Below, one piece after another: positions 27,108-35,269 of a stretch of 64,000 nt of DNA. Position 1 is the first letter of the stretch, and each line of letters starts with the position of its first letter. Location of the stretch: the NCBI GenBank assembly GCA_963805915.1, contig CAWDWD010000007.1, positions 460,222 through 524,221 of the forward strand, given 5' to 3'. The notes under the pieces were generated by a model. That model worked only from the letters and a program-made list of their open reading frames with translations. It was not told where the DNA came from and did not search any database. The translations under genes and the position numbers were made by a program. The stretch is from JAEULH01 sp963805915 (lineage in GTDB: Bacteria; Pseudomonadota; Alphaproteobacteria; Rhodospirillales; Defluviicoccaceae).

Positions 27108-27957
27108 GGCACCGTCAAGTTGACGAACGCGGAACGGCAGTTGGGTGAAGGAGACCCCTGGTTCCGTGACGGTCGGGTGTCACGCCGCCAAGAGGGCCCC
27201 GGCGACCTCGGCCCAGGTCGCGAAGGCCTGGGCGCGGGCGGCGCGATATTCAGCTGCGGAGAGGTGGTTGCGGGGGAAGTGAAAGAGATTGGCAATCGGG
27301 TCGTGGATGGACAGAAAGCGCTGAACCTGGCCAACCGATTTGAAACGTTTCATTTGCCGCTCTCGTCGTCGGGTCGGTTGATGCGAGTTCTCGGCTCGGT
27401 TGTTCAGCCCCTTGTGCTGGCGATGCTCGAAGACGAGCTTCAAGTCCTTCTTGGCCGCGCCGTACGACCTCAGCTTGTCGGTGATCATGACGCGCGGTGC
27501 CCGGCCTTGCTTTTTGAGCAGCTTGCGCAGCAAGCGCTTGGCCGCCTTCTTGTCGCGCCGGCTCCGGACCAGAACATCGAGCACATAGCCCGCTTGGTCG
27601 ACCGCCCGCCACAGCCAGTGCTTCCGGCCGGCAATGGTGATCACCACCTCGTCAAGATGCCATTTGTCGCCGCGCCGCGGGGCCCGCGACCGGGCGGCGT
27701 TGGCGATCTCGCGGCCGAACTTGAGACCCCACTGCCGCACCGTCTCGTGGCTGACGACGATGCCGCGGACGGCCAGCATCTCTTCCACCATGCGCAGGCT
27801 CAGCGGAAAGCGGAAGTACAGCCAGACCGCGTAGCCGATGACCTCAGCGGGAAAGCGGTAGCCGGCATAGGAGGGGGAGCAGGGCGTCGTCATGCCGGCC
27901 TGATAGCCGGCTGGACGCACCATGGCAACTCCCCAACCTCGCCAACTTGACGGTGCC
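27108..27957 (-). mobile_element. IS6-family insertion sequence, copy 2 (850 bp, inverted)
   Basis: Same length and terminal repeats as copy 1, in opposite orientation. GGCACCGTCAAGTTG starts at 27108 and CAACTTGACGGTGCC ends at 27957. Flanking octamers (ATGGCGCG on the left, GCCGAGCG on the right) differ, so target duplication is absent. Its right end cuts into a feoC-like gene. Confidence 0.93.
27180..27923 (-). CDS. IS6-family transposase (copy 2)
   Basis: A 247-residue DDE transposase nearly identical to copy 1. Differences include 'LVRSRRDKK' for 'LVQSRRDKK' and 'LFHFPRNHL' for 'LFHSPRNHL'. The catalytic Asp, Asp and Glu positions are all kept, so it is probably functional. The start is the ATG at 27923; the open frame upstream crosses the end of the element into unrelated DNA. 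Confidence 0.93.
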   Translation of the reverse strand: MVRPAGYQAGMTTPCSPSYAGYRFPAEVIGYAVWLYFRFPLSLRMVEEMLAVRGIVVSHETVRQWGLKFGREIANAARSRAPRRGDKWHLDEVVITIAGRKHWLWRAVDQAGYVLDVLVRSRRDKKAAKRLLRKLLKKQGRAPRVMITDKLRSYGAAKKDLKLVFEHRQHKGLNNRAENSHQPTRRRERQMKRFKSVGQVQRFLSIHDPIANLFHFPRNHLSAAEYRAARAQAFATWAEVAGALLAA

Positions 27958-28180
27958 GCCGAGCGAGATATCCCGGCGCTTTGCAACCGATCCGGAAGCG
28001 CTGCGGCCGATGCTCGATCTCTGGATCCACAAGGGCAAGGTCCGGCGCAGCGGCGGCGCCGCATGCGGCGGCTGCGTCAGCTGCGCCCCGGCCGACATCG
28101 AGTTCTACGAATGGGTCGAACCGGGCACGTCCGAGGTACCCGAAACGCCGCCGCGGATCGTGCCGCGCTGCCGGTCATAG
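27958..28180 (+). pseudogene. feoC: FeoC-like iron-transport regulator, 5' end lost to IS6
   Basis: The frame entering from the IS6 end reads 'SEISRRFATDPEALRPMLDLWIHKGKVRR', the winged-helix core of FeoC, then a Cys-rich loop 'ACGGCVSCAPADIEFYEWV', matching the iron-sulfur cysteine loop of the family. About 15-20 N-terminal residues that should precede it are missing. The ATG at 27947 lies within the IS end and is not the native start. No feoA or feoB is present. The stop overlaps the convergent ureG stop by 6 bases. Confidence 0.72.
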
Positions 28181-28804
28181 TCCGGAGCCGGACGCGGGTT
28201 TGGCGGCAAGCCCGCCCTTCGCCAGAATGAACGCTTCCACCGCGCCGAGACCGGTACCGGTCTTGAGGTTGGTGAAGACGAAGGGCCGCTGCCCGCGCAT
28301 GCGCGCCGCGTCGCGGTCCATGATTTCGAGATCGGCGCCGACGTGGGGCGCGAGGTCGGTCTTGTTGATGATCAACAGGTCCGAGCGGGTGATCCCCGGC
28401 CCGCCTTTGCGCGGGATTTTGTCTCCGGCCGAAACATCGATGACGTAGAGGGTGAGGTCGGCCAGCTCCGGCGAAAAGGTCGCGGCTAGGTTGTCGCCGC
28501 CGGACTCGATAAACAGCAGATCCAGGTCCGGAAACCGCCGCGACATCTCCTCGACCGCGGCGAGGTTGATCGACGCGTCCTCGCGGATGGCGGTGTGGGG
28601 GCAGCCGCCGGTCTCGACGCCGATGATGCGCTCGGCCGCCAGGGCCCCAGAGCGGGTCAGGAACTCTGCATCCTCGCGGGTGTAGATGTCGTTGGTGATC
28701 GCGGCGAGGTTCAGCCGGTCGCGCAGGCGCTTGCACAGGGCGTCGACCAGCGCGGTCTTGCCCGAGCCGACCGGCCCGCCGACCCCGACGCGCAGCGCGC
28801 TCAT
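28175..28804 (-). CDS. ureG: Urease accessory GTPase UreG
   Basis: A 209-residue SIMIBI GTPase that drives nickel insertion into urease. The P-loop is 'GGPVGSGKTALVDALC' (residues about 9-24). The metal-binding 'CPH' motif occurs in 'VETGGCPHTAIRED', followed by 'FIESGGDNLAATFSPEL', 'VIDVSAGDKIPRKGGPGI' and the guanine specificity motif 'NKTDLAPH'. It overlaps ureF at its start and is the last gene of the urt-ure run. Confidence 0.96.
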   Translation of the reverse strand: MSALRVGVGGPVGSGKTALVDALCKRLRDRLNLAAITNDIYTREDAEFLTRSGALAAERIIGVETGGCPHTAIREDASINLAAVEEMSRRFPDLDLLFIESGGDNLAATFSPELADLTLYVIDVSAGDKIPRKGGPGITRSDLLIINKTDLAPHVGADLEIMDRDAARMRGQRPFVFTNLKTGTGLGAVEAFILAKGGLAAKPASGSGL

Positions 28805-29509
28805 GAGCGGAACAGCCGCGTGTACTGGTCTTCGTGACGCATCGAGGTCCACTCCGTCATCCACGCCGAGGTGCCAAGGTCGGCGAGCGGGCCGGTCTGC
28901 GCAAGGGTTGCGGAGTCGGCGACCGCCGCTTCCAGCCGCGGCGGTGAGGCGCACGCCCTCGCTCTGGCCCAGGGGCACGAGGCGAACGCCGGCTGAAACC
29001 AGCGACGCCGCGAACGCCTGGAGGTAGGCGCGCACGACCGCGCCCAGCGGGATGCCCGCGCAGGCCGCGGCAAGTCCGACGGCGACACAGTAGGCTAGTG
29101 CGATCCCGGCGGCGGCGAGGCGCGCAAGTGCTGCGTCGCGGCGCGGATCCGGCCAGCCGGCGGCGACCGCGTTGACGAAGGCGCGGCCCTGATCGAGGCT
29201 CTCGGCGGCCGTCTCCGCCGTCGCCCGCCAGGCGCAGGCCCGCGCGGCAACGTCGCAAAGCGCGGCATTGTCGCCATCGCGGACCGCTTCCCAGGTCGCG
29301 CCCAGCAACCCGGCGTCAACAATTCCGGCGCCATGGCGGAGGATCGCCTCGATCCAGCCTTCGAGAGACAGGCCGTCGTGCACGAGGCCCGCCTCGACGG
29401 CGTACTCCAATCCGTGGGAATAGGTGTAGCCGCCGACCGGAAAGCCCGGCGAAAGCCAGGCCATCAGCCGGTAGAGGGCGGCTGGATCCAGCTGTTCAGC
29501 CGGTGTCAT
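28801..29509 (-). pseudogene. ureF: Urease accessory protein UreF, frameshifted near the C-terminus
   Basis: The frame starting at 29509 gives a normal UreF N-terminus and core: 'LYRLMAWLSPGFPVGGYTYSHGLEYAVE' and 'VRLVPLGQSEGVRL'. The expected C-terminus 'TGPLADLGTSAWMTEWTSMRHEDQYTRLFRS' is in another frame, so one extra base lies at about 28933-28942 in a GCCGCGGC run. The restored protein is about 235 residues. UreF works with UreD and UreG in apo-urease activation. Without repair, the first frame runs on into ureG. The start overlaps the end of ureE. Confidence 0.88.
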
Positions 29510-29967
29510 GGTCGAGTTCGCCGTGCCGCGTGCCAATGTAGGCGCCGGCTTCCGGGCTGAAGGGTGCGAGGCGGCGGCGGATCGCCGCGCCCAGGCCTTC
29601 CAGCATCGCCGCCAGGACATGATCGTCGCGCAGGCGCAGCGCTTCCGTCCGCCAGCACCTGCACCGGCGTGTGCCGGTTGCCAAGGTGCCACGCGAGCCG
29701 CGCGACCGTCGCCGGATCGCCGCCCCGAACCTCGATCACCGGCTCGGGTGCGGCGTGCACCGCGATCCAGCCGCCGCCTTCCAGAGCCAGTCCGTCGCCA
29801 TCGGCAAGCACCTGTGCCCGGGCCAGATCGAGCAGCACCGGCCGGCCGTCGGCGGCGTCGAGCACGATGCGGCGACGGTGGCGGTCGTCGAAGGCGAGCG
29901 TCACGCTGGTCGCAGCCGCGTCCGCCGGCCAGGTTCCCGCGGCCGCCACGGCAATGGCTCTACGCAT
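29496..29967 (-). pseudogene. ureE: Urease accessory nickel chaperone UreE, frameshifted
   Basis: The frame from 29967 has the UreE N-terminal domain ('SVTLAFDDRHRRRIVL') and the metal-site segment 'VARLAWHLGNRHTPVQVL'. The C-terminal part 'ALRLRDDHVLAAMLEGLGA' lies in another frame; one extra base at about 29641 explains this. The restored end 'GTRHGELDHDTG' has only a few His, without the long His tail of some homologues. UreE delivers Ni2+ to the UreG-UreF-UreD complex. It overlaps the ureF start by 14 bases. Confidence 0.86.
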
Positions 29968-29999
29968 CTCTACGCATCTGCATGGGAAGGGGGAACCTC

Positions 30000-30253
30000 G
30001 TCATGGCGAGGCGGCGAAGCGGAGCGCAGCGAGGCGAACGCCGACGAAGCCATCCACTGCCGGCCCTATTGGATTGCCGCGCGCCTGCGGCGCTCGCAAT
30101 GACGCTGCCATGAAAGGAGATCAACGGATAGATCGACCCACTGCGGATTGCTGTTCTCGATCAACTGTATCGTTCTTGATCGCGAGCCGGCCTTGAATTC
30201 TTTCTCGCGGACGCTTTTGTGGATTGCCGCGCGCCTGCGGCGCTCGCAATGAC
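30000..30253. repeat. REP-like palindromic repeats between ureE and ureC
   Basis: The 34-base unit TGGATTGCCGCGCGCCTGCG... ends GCTCGCAATGAC and occurs twice, identically, at 30070-30103 and 30220-30253. A related GTCATGGCGAGGCGG... segment with CGACGAAGCCATCCACTGCC precedes the first copy at about 30010-30064. Each can fold into an imperfect hairpin. The 320-base gap from 29968 to 30287 holds no gene. Confidence 0.75.
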
Positions 30254-30287
30254 AGTCGTGTTCGCCCCGGTCGCATCGCGCTGTTCG

Positions 30288-31997
30288 TCAGAACAGGAAG
30301 TAGCGCTGCGCCATTGCCAGCTCGCTGGCCGGTTCGCAGGTCAGGTGCTCGCCGTCGGCGCGGACCTCGTAGGTCTCCGGATCGATCTCCATGACCGGGG
30401 TCGCGTTGTTGTGGATCATGTCCTTCTTGCCGATCGTCCGGGTGCCCTGGACAGCGACAAGCGCTTTCGCCAGGCCGAGGCTCTCCGCGATCCCGGCGTC
30501 GATCCCCGCCTGGGAGACGAAGGTCACCGCGCCGGCCGCCAGCGCGCCGCCGAAGCCGGCGAACATCGGCCGGTAGTGCACCGGCTGCGGCGTCGGGATC
30601 GAGGCATTGGGATCGCCCATGGCCGCCAGGGCGATGCTGCCCGCCTTCAGCACCAGGTCGGGCTTGACGCCGAAGAACATCGGCTGCCACAGCACCAGAT
30701 CGGCGAGCTTGCCGACCTCGACGGAGCCGACGTGCCGGGCAAGGCCATGGGTGATCGCCGGGTTGATCGTGTACTTGGCGATGTAGCGCTTGATCCGGCC
30801 GTTGTCGTTGTCGGCGGGATCGCCCGGAAGCGCGCCGCGCTGCCGTTTCATTTTGTCGGCGGTCTGCCAGGTGCGGACGATCACTTCGCCGACCCGGCCC
30901 ATGGCCTGACTGTCGGACGAGATCATTGAGAACGCCCCGAGGTCGTGGAGGATGTCCTCGGCGGCGATCGTCTCGCGACGGATCCGGCTTTCGGCGAAAG
31001 CCACGTCCTCGGCGATGCGCGGATCGAGGTGATGGCAGACCATCAGCATGTCGAGGTGCTCGTCGAGGGTGTTGACCGTGAACGGCCGCGTCGGGTTCGT
31101 CGACGACGGCAAGACGTTGGCCAGCCCGCAGACCCGCATGATGTCCGGCGCATGGCCGCCGCCGGCGCCCTCGGTGTGGAAGGTGTGGATCGTGCGCCCG
31201 GCGAAGGCGGCGATGGTGTCCTCGACGAAGCCGGACTCGTTGAGGGTGTCGGTGTGGATCGCGACCTGAACGTCGGTGGTGTCGGCGACGCGCAGGCACG
31301 CCTCGATGGCGGACGGCGTCGTACCCCAGTCCTCGTGCAGCTTCAGCCCGCAGGCCCCGGCGACGATCTGCTCGAGCAGCGGTTCCGGGCGCGATGCATT
31401 GCCCTTGGCGAAGAAGCCGAGGTTGACGGGCAGCCCGTCCGCCGCCTGCAGCATCCGGCCGATGTGCCAGGCGCCGGGGGTGCAGGTGGTCGCGTTGGTG
31501 CCCTCGGCCGGACCGGTGCCGCCGCCGAGCATGGTGGTGATCCCGGAGGCCAGCGCGTCCTCGACCTGCTGCGGGCAGATGAAGTGGATGTGGGCGTCGA
31601 TCCCGCCGGCGGTGAGAATCCGGCCTTCGCCGGCGATGGCCTCGGTGCCGGGGCCGATGACGATGTCGACGCCGGGCTGGATGTCGGGGTTGCCGGCCTT
31701 GCCGATAGCGGCGATGCGGCCGCCCCGGAGGCCGACGTCGGCCTTGACGATGCCCCAGTGGTCGATGATCAGGGCGTTGGTGATCACGGTATCGACGGCG
31801 CCGTCGGCGCGGCTCGTCTGCGACTGGCCCATGCCGTCGCGGATAACCTTGCCGCCGCCGAACTTCACCTCCTCGCCGTAGACGGTGCTGTCGGCCTCGA
31901 CCTCGGCGATGAGGCCGGTGTCGGCCAGCCGGACCCGGTCGCCGGTGGTCGGGCCGAACATCTGGGCGTAGTCGGCCCGGTCGATGGAAAAGGCCAC
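30288..31997 (-). CDS. ureC: Urease alpha subunit (catalytic)
   Basis: A 569-residue nickel amidohydrolase. Ni ligands H136 and H138 sit in 'GGIDAHIHFICPQQ'. The carbamylated bridging lysine is K219 in 'GACGLKLHEDWG'. Further ligands H248 and H274 are in 'VAIHTDTLNESGF' and 'HTFHTEGAGGGHAPD'. The flap Cys and catalytic His are in 'LMVCHHLDPRIAED' (C321, H322), and the last ligand Asp is in 'MISSDSQAMGRVGE'. Length is standard. It lies 3 bases after ureB. It hydrolyses urea to ammonia and carbamate in the cytoplasm. Confidence 0.98.
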   Translation of the reverse strand: MAFSIDRADYAQMFGPTTGDRVRLADTGLIAEVEADSTVYGEEVKFGGGKVIRDGMGQSQTSRADGAVDTVITNALIIDHWGIVKADVGLRGGRIAAIGKAGNPDIQPGVDIVIGPGTEAIAGEGRILTAGGIDAHIHFICPQQVEDALASGITTMLGGGTGPAEGTNATTCTPGAWHIGRMLQAADGLPVNLGFFAKGNASRPEPLLEQIVAGACGLKLHEDWGTTPSAIEACLRVADTTDVQVAIHTDTLNESGFVEDTIAAFAGRTIHTFHTEGAGGGHAPDIMRVCGLANVLPSSTNPTRPFTVNTLDEHLDMLMVCHHLDPRIAEDVAFAESRIRRETIAAEDILHDLGAFSMISSDSQAMGRVGEVIVRTWQTADKMKRQRGALPGDPADNDNGRIKRYIAKYTINPAITHGLARHVGSVEVGKLADLVLWQPMFFGVKPDLVLKAGSIALAAMGDPNASIPTPQPVHYRPMFAGFGGALAAGAVTFVSQAGIDAGIAESLGLAKALVAVQGTRTIGKKDMIHNNATPVMEIDPETYEVRADGEHLTCEPASELAMAQRYFLF

Positions 31998-32000
31998 GTT

Positions 32001-32312
32001 TCAGTCTCCCAGCGGGCCGTCGACGACGGCGTTGAAGCCGATGACGACCCGCCCGCCGGCGTACGCCACCAGCGTCACCTCGCGGCTCTGCCCCGGCTCG
32101 AACCGGACGGCGGTGCCCGCGGGGATGTCGAGCCGGCAGCCGCGGGCGCGCTCGCGATCGAAGACCAGCGCCCGGTTGGTTTCGAAGAAGTGGTAGTGGG
32201 AGCCGACCTGGATCGGCCTGTCGCCGGTATTGGCGACGCTCAGCGTCACGGTCGCGCGGCCGGCGTTAAGGAGCAGGCTGCCGGCCCTTGTGAGGATCTC
32301 GCCCGGGATCAT
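32001..32312 (-). CDS. ureB: Urease beta subunit
   Basis: A 103-residue structural subunit. It starts with the conserved 'MIPGEILTRAG' and has 'VANTGDRPIQVGSHYHFFETN', 'LDIPAGTAVRFEPGQSREV' and 'VIGFNAVVDGPL'. Length matches separate UreB subunits of proteobacteria (about 101-106). It assembles with UreA and UreC in the (ABC)3 complex. Confidence 0.97.
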   Translation of the reverse strand: MIPGEILTRAGSLLLNAGRATVTLSVANTGDRPIQVGSHYHFFETNRALVFDRERARGCRLDIPAGTAVRFEPGQSREVTLVAYAGGRVVIGFNAVVDGPLGD

Positions 32313-32368
32313 GGTCGCACCTTCTGTCCGCAGCGGTTGTTTAGACGCGCGGCCCCTCTCCTTTGCCC

Positions 32369-32455
32369 GTCATCGCGAGCCCCGCGAGGGGCGTGGCGAT
32401 CCAGTGCCGGCCGCCGGTGGATTGCTTCGTCAGCTGCGCTTCCTCGCCATGACAA
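32369..32455. repeat. REP-like palindromic repeat between ureB and ureA
   Basis: GTCATCGCGAGCCCCGCGAGGGGCG... with a GCCCC/GGGGC hairpin core (32369-32403), followed by a reversed partner with GTGGATTGCTTCGTC and GCCATGAC (to 32455). It is related to the units at 30000-30253 and 34426-34462. The 175-base ureA-ureB gap contains no gene. Confidence 0.7.
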
Positions 32456-32487
32456 CACGTTTGGGTAAACAGGCAGCAGTGGACCCT

Positions 32488-32790
32488 TCAACGTATGGGC
32501 TGGTGAACGGTGACGAGCTTGGTCCCGTCGGGAAAGGTGGCCTCGACCTGGATGTCGTGGATCATCTCGGCGATGCCGTCCATAACCTGGTCGCGGCCGA
32601 TGACGCCGGCGCCGTCGCGCATCAGCGACGCCACCGAGCGGCCGTCGCGGGCGCCCTCGACGACGAAGTCGGTGATCAGCGCGATCGCCTCGGGGTAATT
32701 GAGCTTGACCCCGCGGGCGAGGCGCTTGCGCGCAACCTCGGCGGCCATGGCGGCGAGCAGCTTGTCCTTTTCGCGTGGCGTCAGATGCAT
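32488..32790 (-). CDS. ureA: Urease gamma subunit
   Basis: A 100-residue subunit starting 'MHLTPREKDKLLAAMAAEVARKR' with the conserved 'GVKLNYPEAIALITDFVVEGARDG' and the end 'EATFPDGTKLVTVHQPI'. Length is exactly that of free-standing UreA. It comes after ureD and before ureB on the minus strand. Confidence 0.97.
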   Translation of the reverse strand: MHLTPREKDKLLAAMAAEVARKRLARGVKLNYPEAIALITDFVVEGARDGRSVASLMRDGAGVIGRDQVMDGIAEMIHDIQVEATFPDGTKLVTVHQPIR

Positions 32791-32820
32791 GGATCTCCCG
32801 TCCCCTCCGGTCTCCGTCCG

Positions 32821-33696
32821 CTAGATGCTCCACAGCCGCGGCAGCCGTGGCGCGAGACCGCCCGCCTCCCGCCGCAGCATCGCCCAGACTTCGGCAAACG
32901 CACCGCGCAAGGCCCGCACGTCGCGACCGAGCAGGCGGACGAGCAGCGTAACACCGATCTCGGTCACACCGATGCGCAGATCCGGACCGCCCAGCCCGGC
33001 GGCGATCGTGCGCACCTGCGCGGCAGCGCGATCCGGTCTCGGTCCGCAGCAGACGATGGTGCCGACCGCAGCGGCGCCGTCGAGGCCGGCGGGCGATGCC
33101 TGGATGGCGGCAACGTTCTCGGCCAAGCGGAACGCGTCCATCCAGATCAGCCGGCCGTCGCGGCGGATCTCCCAGGCGTCGTGGATCAGCCCGGCCGAGA
33201 ACCGCTCACCCCGCGCCCGCCGACCGAAGACGAGGATCTCGCCGGCGAGCAGCCGGGCCGACGCTGCGAGCGAAACGGTCGTCTTTCGCCGCAGCCGGGC
33301 GCGATCGAAGACGATCGTCTCGTTCGGCAGCCACTCCAGCCAGCTCTCCGGACCCGCATTCAGATCGAGGCGAATGTCGCAGGTCGCGCCTTCCGAGCGG
33401 TAGACCTTCTCGGCGGCCTGGGTCGTCACCAGCGCCGCCGCTCCCCCGCCGACGGAGACCTGAATATCCAGGACATCACCGCCGACCAGCCCGCCGCTGG
33501 TCGAGACAACGACCGCCAGCGGCATGCCGCGATCGTGGGGGCGCGGAAACAGCACGCGGAGCGGCGCGCGCTGGTCGAGCGTATCGAGCCGGCTGACCCC
33601 CGCACTGCCCTCGCTGTCGCGGATGAACGAGAGCCGCAGCCGGCCCCGGGTCGGCGCGGCGATACGCGGCTCAGACGGTGAGGTGACGACGGACAT
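32821..33696 (-). CDS. ureD: Urease accessory protein UreD
   Basis: A 291-residue protein. Family segments are 'VLFPRPHDRGMPLAVVVSTSGGLVGGDVLDI', 'LVTTQAAEKVYRSEG', 'WLEWLPNETIVFDRARLRRKT' and 'FGRRARGERFSAGLIHD'. UreD binds apo-urease and recruits UreF and UreG. The ATG at 33696 overlaps the end of urtE by 26 bases, linking the urea transporter and urease genes. Confidence 0.94.
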   Translation of the reverse strand: MSVVTSPSEPRIAAPTRGRLRLSFIRDSEGSAGVSRLDTLDQRAPLRVLFPRPHDRGMPLAVVVSTSGGLVGGDVLDIQVSVGGGAAALVTTQAAEKVYRSEGATCDIRLDLNAGPESWLEWLPNETIVFDRARLRRKTTVSLAASARLLAGEILVFGRRARGERFSAGLIHDAWEIRRDGRLIWMDAFRLAENVAAIQASPAGLDGAAAVGTIVCCGPRPDRAAAQVRTIAAGLGGPDLRIGVTEIGVTLLVRLLGRDVRALRGAFAEVWAMLRREAGGLAPRLPRLWSI

Positions 33697-34366
33697 CCTC
33701 TTCGACCATGTCGGCGTTGGCGCCTTCGGCGACGATTTCGCCGCGGTCCATGACCGCGTAGGTATCGGCCAGTGCGCGGGCGAAATCGAAGTACTGCTCG
33801 ACCAGCACGATCGCCATGTTGCCGCGGCCGACGAGCCGGCGGATGACCCGCTCGATGTCCTTGATGATCGACGGCTGGATCCCCTCGGTCGGCTCGTCGA
33901 GAAGCAGCAGCCGCGGGCGGGTGACCAGCGCCCGGGCGATGGCGAGCTGCTGCTGCTGGCCGCCGGAAAGATCGCCGCCGCGGCGGGCGAGCATGTCGCG
34001 GAGCACGGGAAAGAGATCGAAAATCTCGTCGGGGATGTGACGGAGGCCGCGCGGCAGGGCGGCGAAGCCGGTCTGCAGGTTCTCCTCGACGCTGAGCAGC
34101 GGAAAGATCTCCCGGCCCTGCGGGACGATGGCGATGCCGCGCGCGGCGCGGGCATGCGCCGGCAGCGTCGTGATGTCCTCGTCCTCCCACCGGATCCTTC
34201 CGGCGCGCACCGGCTGCTGGCCGGCGATGCAGCGCAAGAGGCTGGTCTTGCCGACGCCGTTGCGCCCCAGGATGCAGGTGACCTGATCCTTCGCCGCGCT
34301 CAGGCTGACCCGCCGCAACGCCTGGCTGGCTCCGTAGAAGAGATCGATGGAGTCCACTCTCAGCAT
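33671..34366 (-). CDS. urtE: Urea ABC transporter ATP-binding protein UrtE
   Basis: A 231-residue ABC ATPase of the LivF class. Walker A is 'GRNGVGKTSLLR' (residues about 34-45), the signature is 'LSGGQQQQLAIARAL', and Walker B is 'LLLLDEPTEGIQPSI'. 'EGIQPSIIKDIERVI' and the end 'VRRHLTV' are characteristic of UrtE. It follows urtD and overlaps ureD. Confidence 0.96.
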   Translation of the reverse strand: MLRVDSIDLFYGASQALRRVSLSAAKDQVTCILGRNGVGKTSLLRCIAGQQPVRAGRIRWEDEDITTLPAHARAARGIAIVPQGREIFPLLSVEENLQTGFAALPRGLRHIPDEIFDLFPVLRDMLARRGGDLSGGQQQQLAIARALVTRPRLLLLDEPTEGIQPSIIKDIERVIRRLVGRGNMAIVLVEQYFDFARALADTYAVMDRGEIVAEGANADMVEEDVRRHLTV

Positions 34367-34425
34367 GGATTTATCGCCCGTTTCACGCCCGGATCTCGGC
34401 CCGGCCCGTCTTCTCCACCCTCACC

Positions 34426-34462
34426 GTCATCGCGCGCCCCGCGAGGGGGCGTGGCGTTCCAG
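34426..34462. repeat. REP-like palindromic repeat between urtD and urtE
   Basis: GTCATCGCGCGCCCCGCGAGGGGGC... closely matches the unit at 32369-32403 and has a CCCC-GCGA-GGGG hairpin core. It sits in the 132-base gap between urtE and urtD, which contains no gene. Confidence 0.7.
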
Positions 34463-34498
34463 TACCTGAACCAATTTGGCCCGTTTGCCGCACCGGGA

Positions 34499-35269
34499 TC
34501 AGCGTCCCAGATACACCTCGACCACCTGCTTGTTGCGCTGCACGTCGGCGAGCGTGCCTTCCGCCAGAACCCGGCCCTCGTGCAGCACCGTCACGGGACA
34601 GTCGAGCGAGCGGACGAAGGTCATGTCGTGCTCGACGACGACGACCGTGTGGCTCTTGTTGATTTCCTTGAGCAGAACGGCGGTCTGCTCGGTTTCGCCG
34701 TCGGTCATGCCGGCCACCGGCTCGTCGACGAGGAGCAGTTGCGGATCCTGCGCGAGCAGCATGCCGATTTCCAGCCACTGCCGCTGGCCGTGCGACAGCG
34801 AACCGGCGAGGCGGTCGCGGGCCGCCGTCAAGGCGATCGTCTCCAGGACGGCGTCGATCCGCGCGCACTGAGCGCGCGAAAGGCGGAAGAACAGCGAGGC
34901 GAAGACGTTGCGGCCGCCGGCCAGGGCCAGCTCGAGGTTGGCATAGACGCTGTGGCCGTCGAACACCGTCGGCTTCTGGAACTTCCGGCCGATGCCGAGG
35001 TTGGCGATCCGGGCCTCGTCGAGCGCGGTCAGGTCGACCCCGCCGTTGAAGACGACGTCGCCGCTGTCCGGCCGGGTCTTGCCGGTGACGACGTCCATCA
35101 TCGTCGTCTTGCCGGCGCCGTTCGGCCCGATGATGGCCCTCAGCTCGCCGACGATGACGTAGAAGCTGAGGCTGTTCAGCGCCTTGAAGCCGTCGAACGA
35201 GACGCTGACGCCGTTCAGATAAAGCAGGGTGTCGCGCGCTTCCGCCCGCGCGTGAATGTGCGTGCTCAT
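34499..35269 (-). CDS. urtD: Urea ABC transporter ATP-binding protein UrtD
   Basis: A 256-residue LivG-class ATPase. Walker A is 'GPNGAGKTTMMDVV', the signature is 'LSHGQRQWLEIGMLLA', and Walker B is 'LLLVDEPVAGMTD'. The segments 'GKTRPDSGDVVFNG' and 'GRKFQKPTVFDGHSVYANLELAL' are typical of UrtD. The ATG at 35269 overlaps a TGA that would end urtC in its ancestral frame (ATGA). In the sequence as given, the frame is also open backward into urtC, giving an apparent UrtC-UrtD fusion. Confidence 0.94.
   Translation of the reverse strand: MSTHIHARAEARDTLLYLNGVSVSFDGFKALNSLSFYVIVGELRAIIGPNGAGKTTMMDVVTGKTRPDSGDVVFNGGVDLTALDEARIANLGIGRKFQKPTVFDGHSVYANLELALAGGRNVFASLFFRLSRAQCARIDAVLETIALTAARDRLAGSLSHGQRQWLEIGMLLAQDPQLLLVDEPVAGMTDGETEQTAVLLKEINKSHTVVVVEHDMTFVRSLDCPVTVLHEGRVLAEGTLADVQRNKQVVEVYLGR

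Noticed and set aside
30945..32468. Long rightward open frame (507 codons) opposite ureC and ureB
   Set aside because: Composition is Asp/Gly/Val/Arg-rich without domains, and it lies over the urease subunits.
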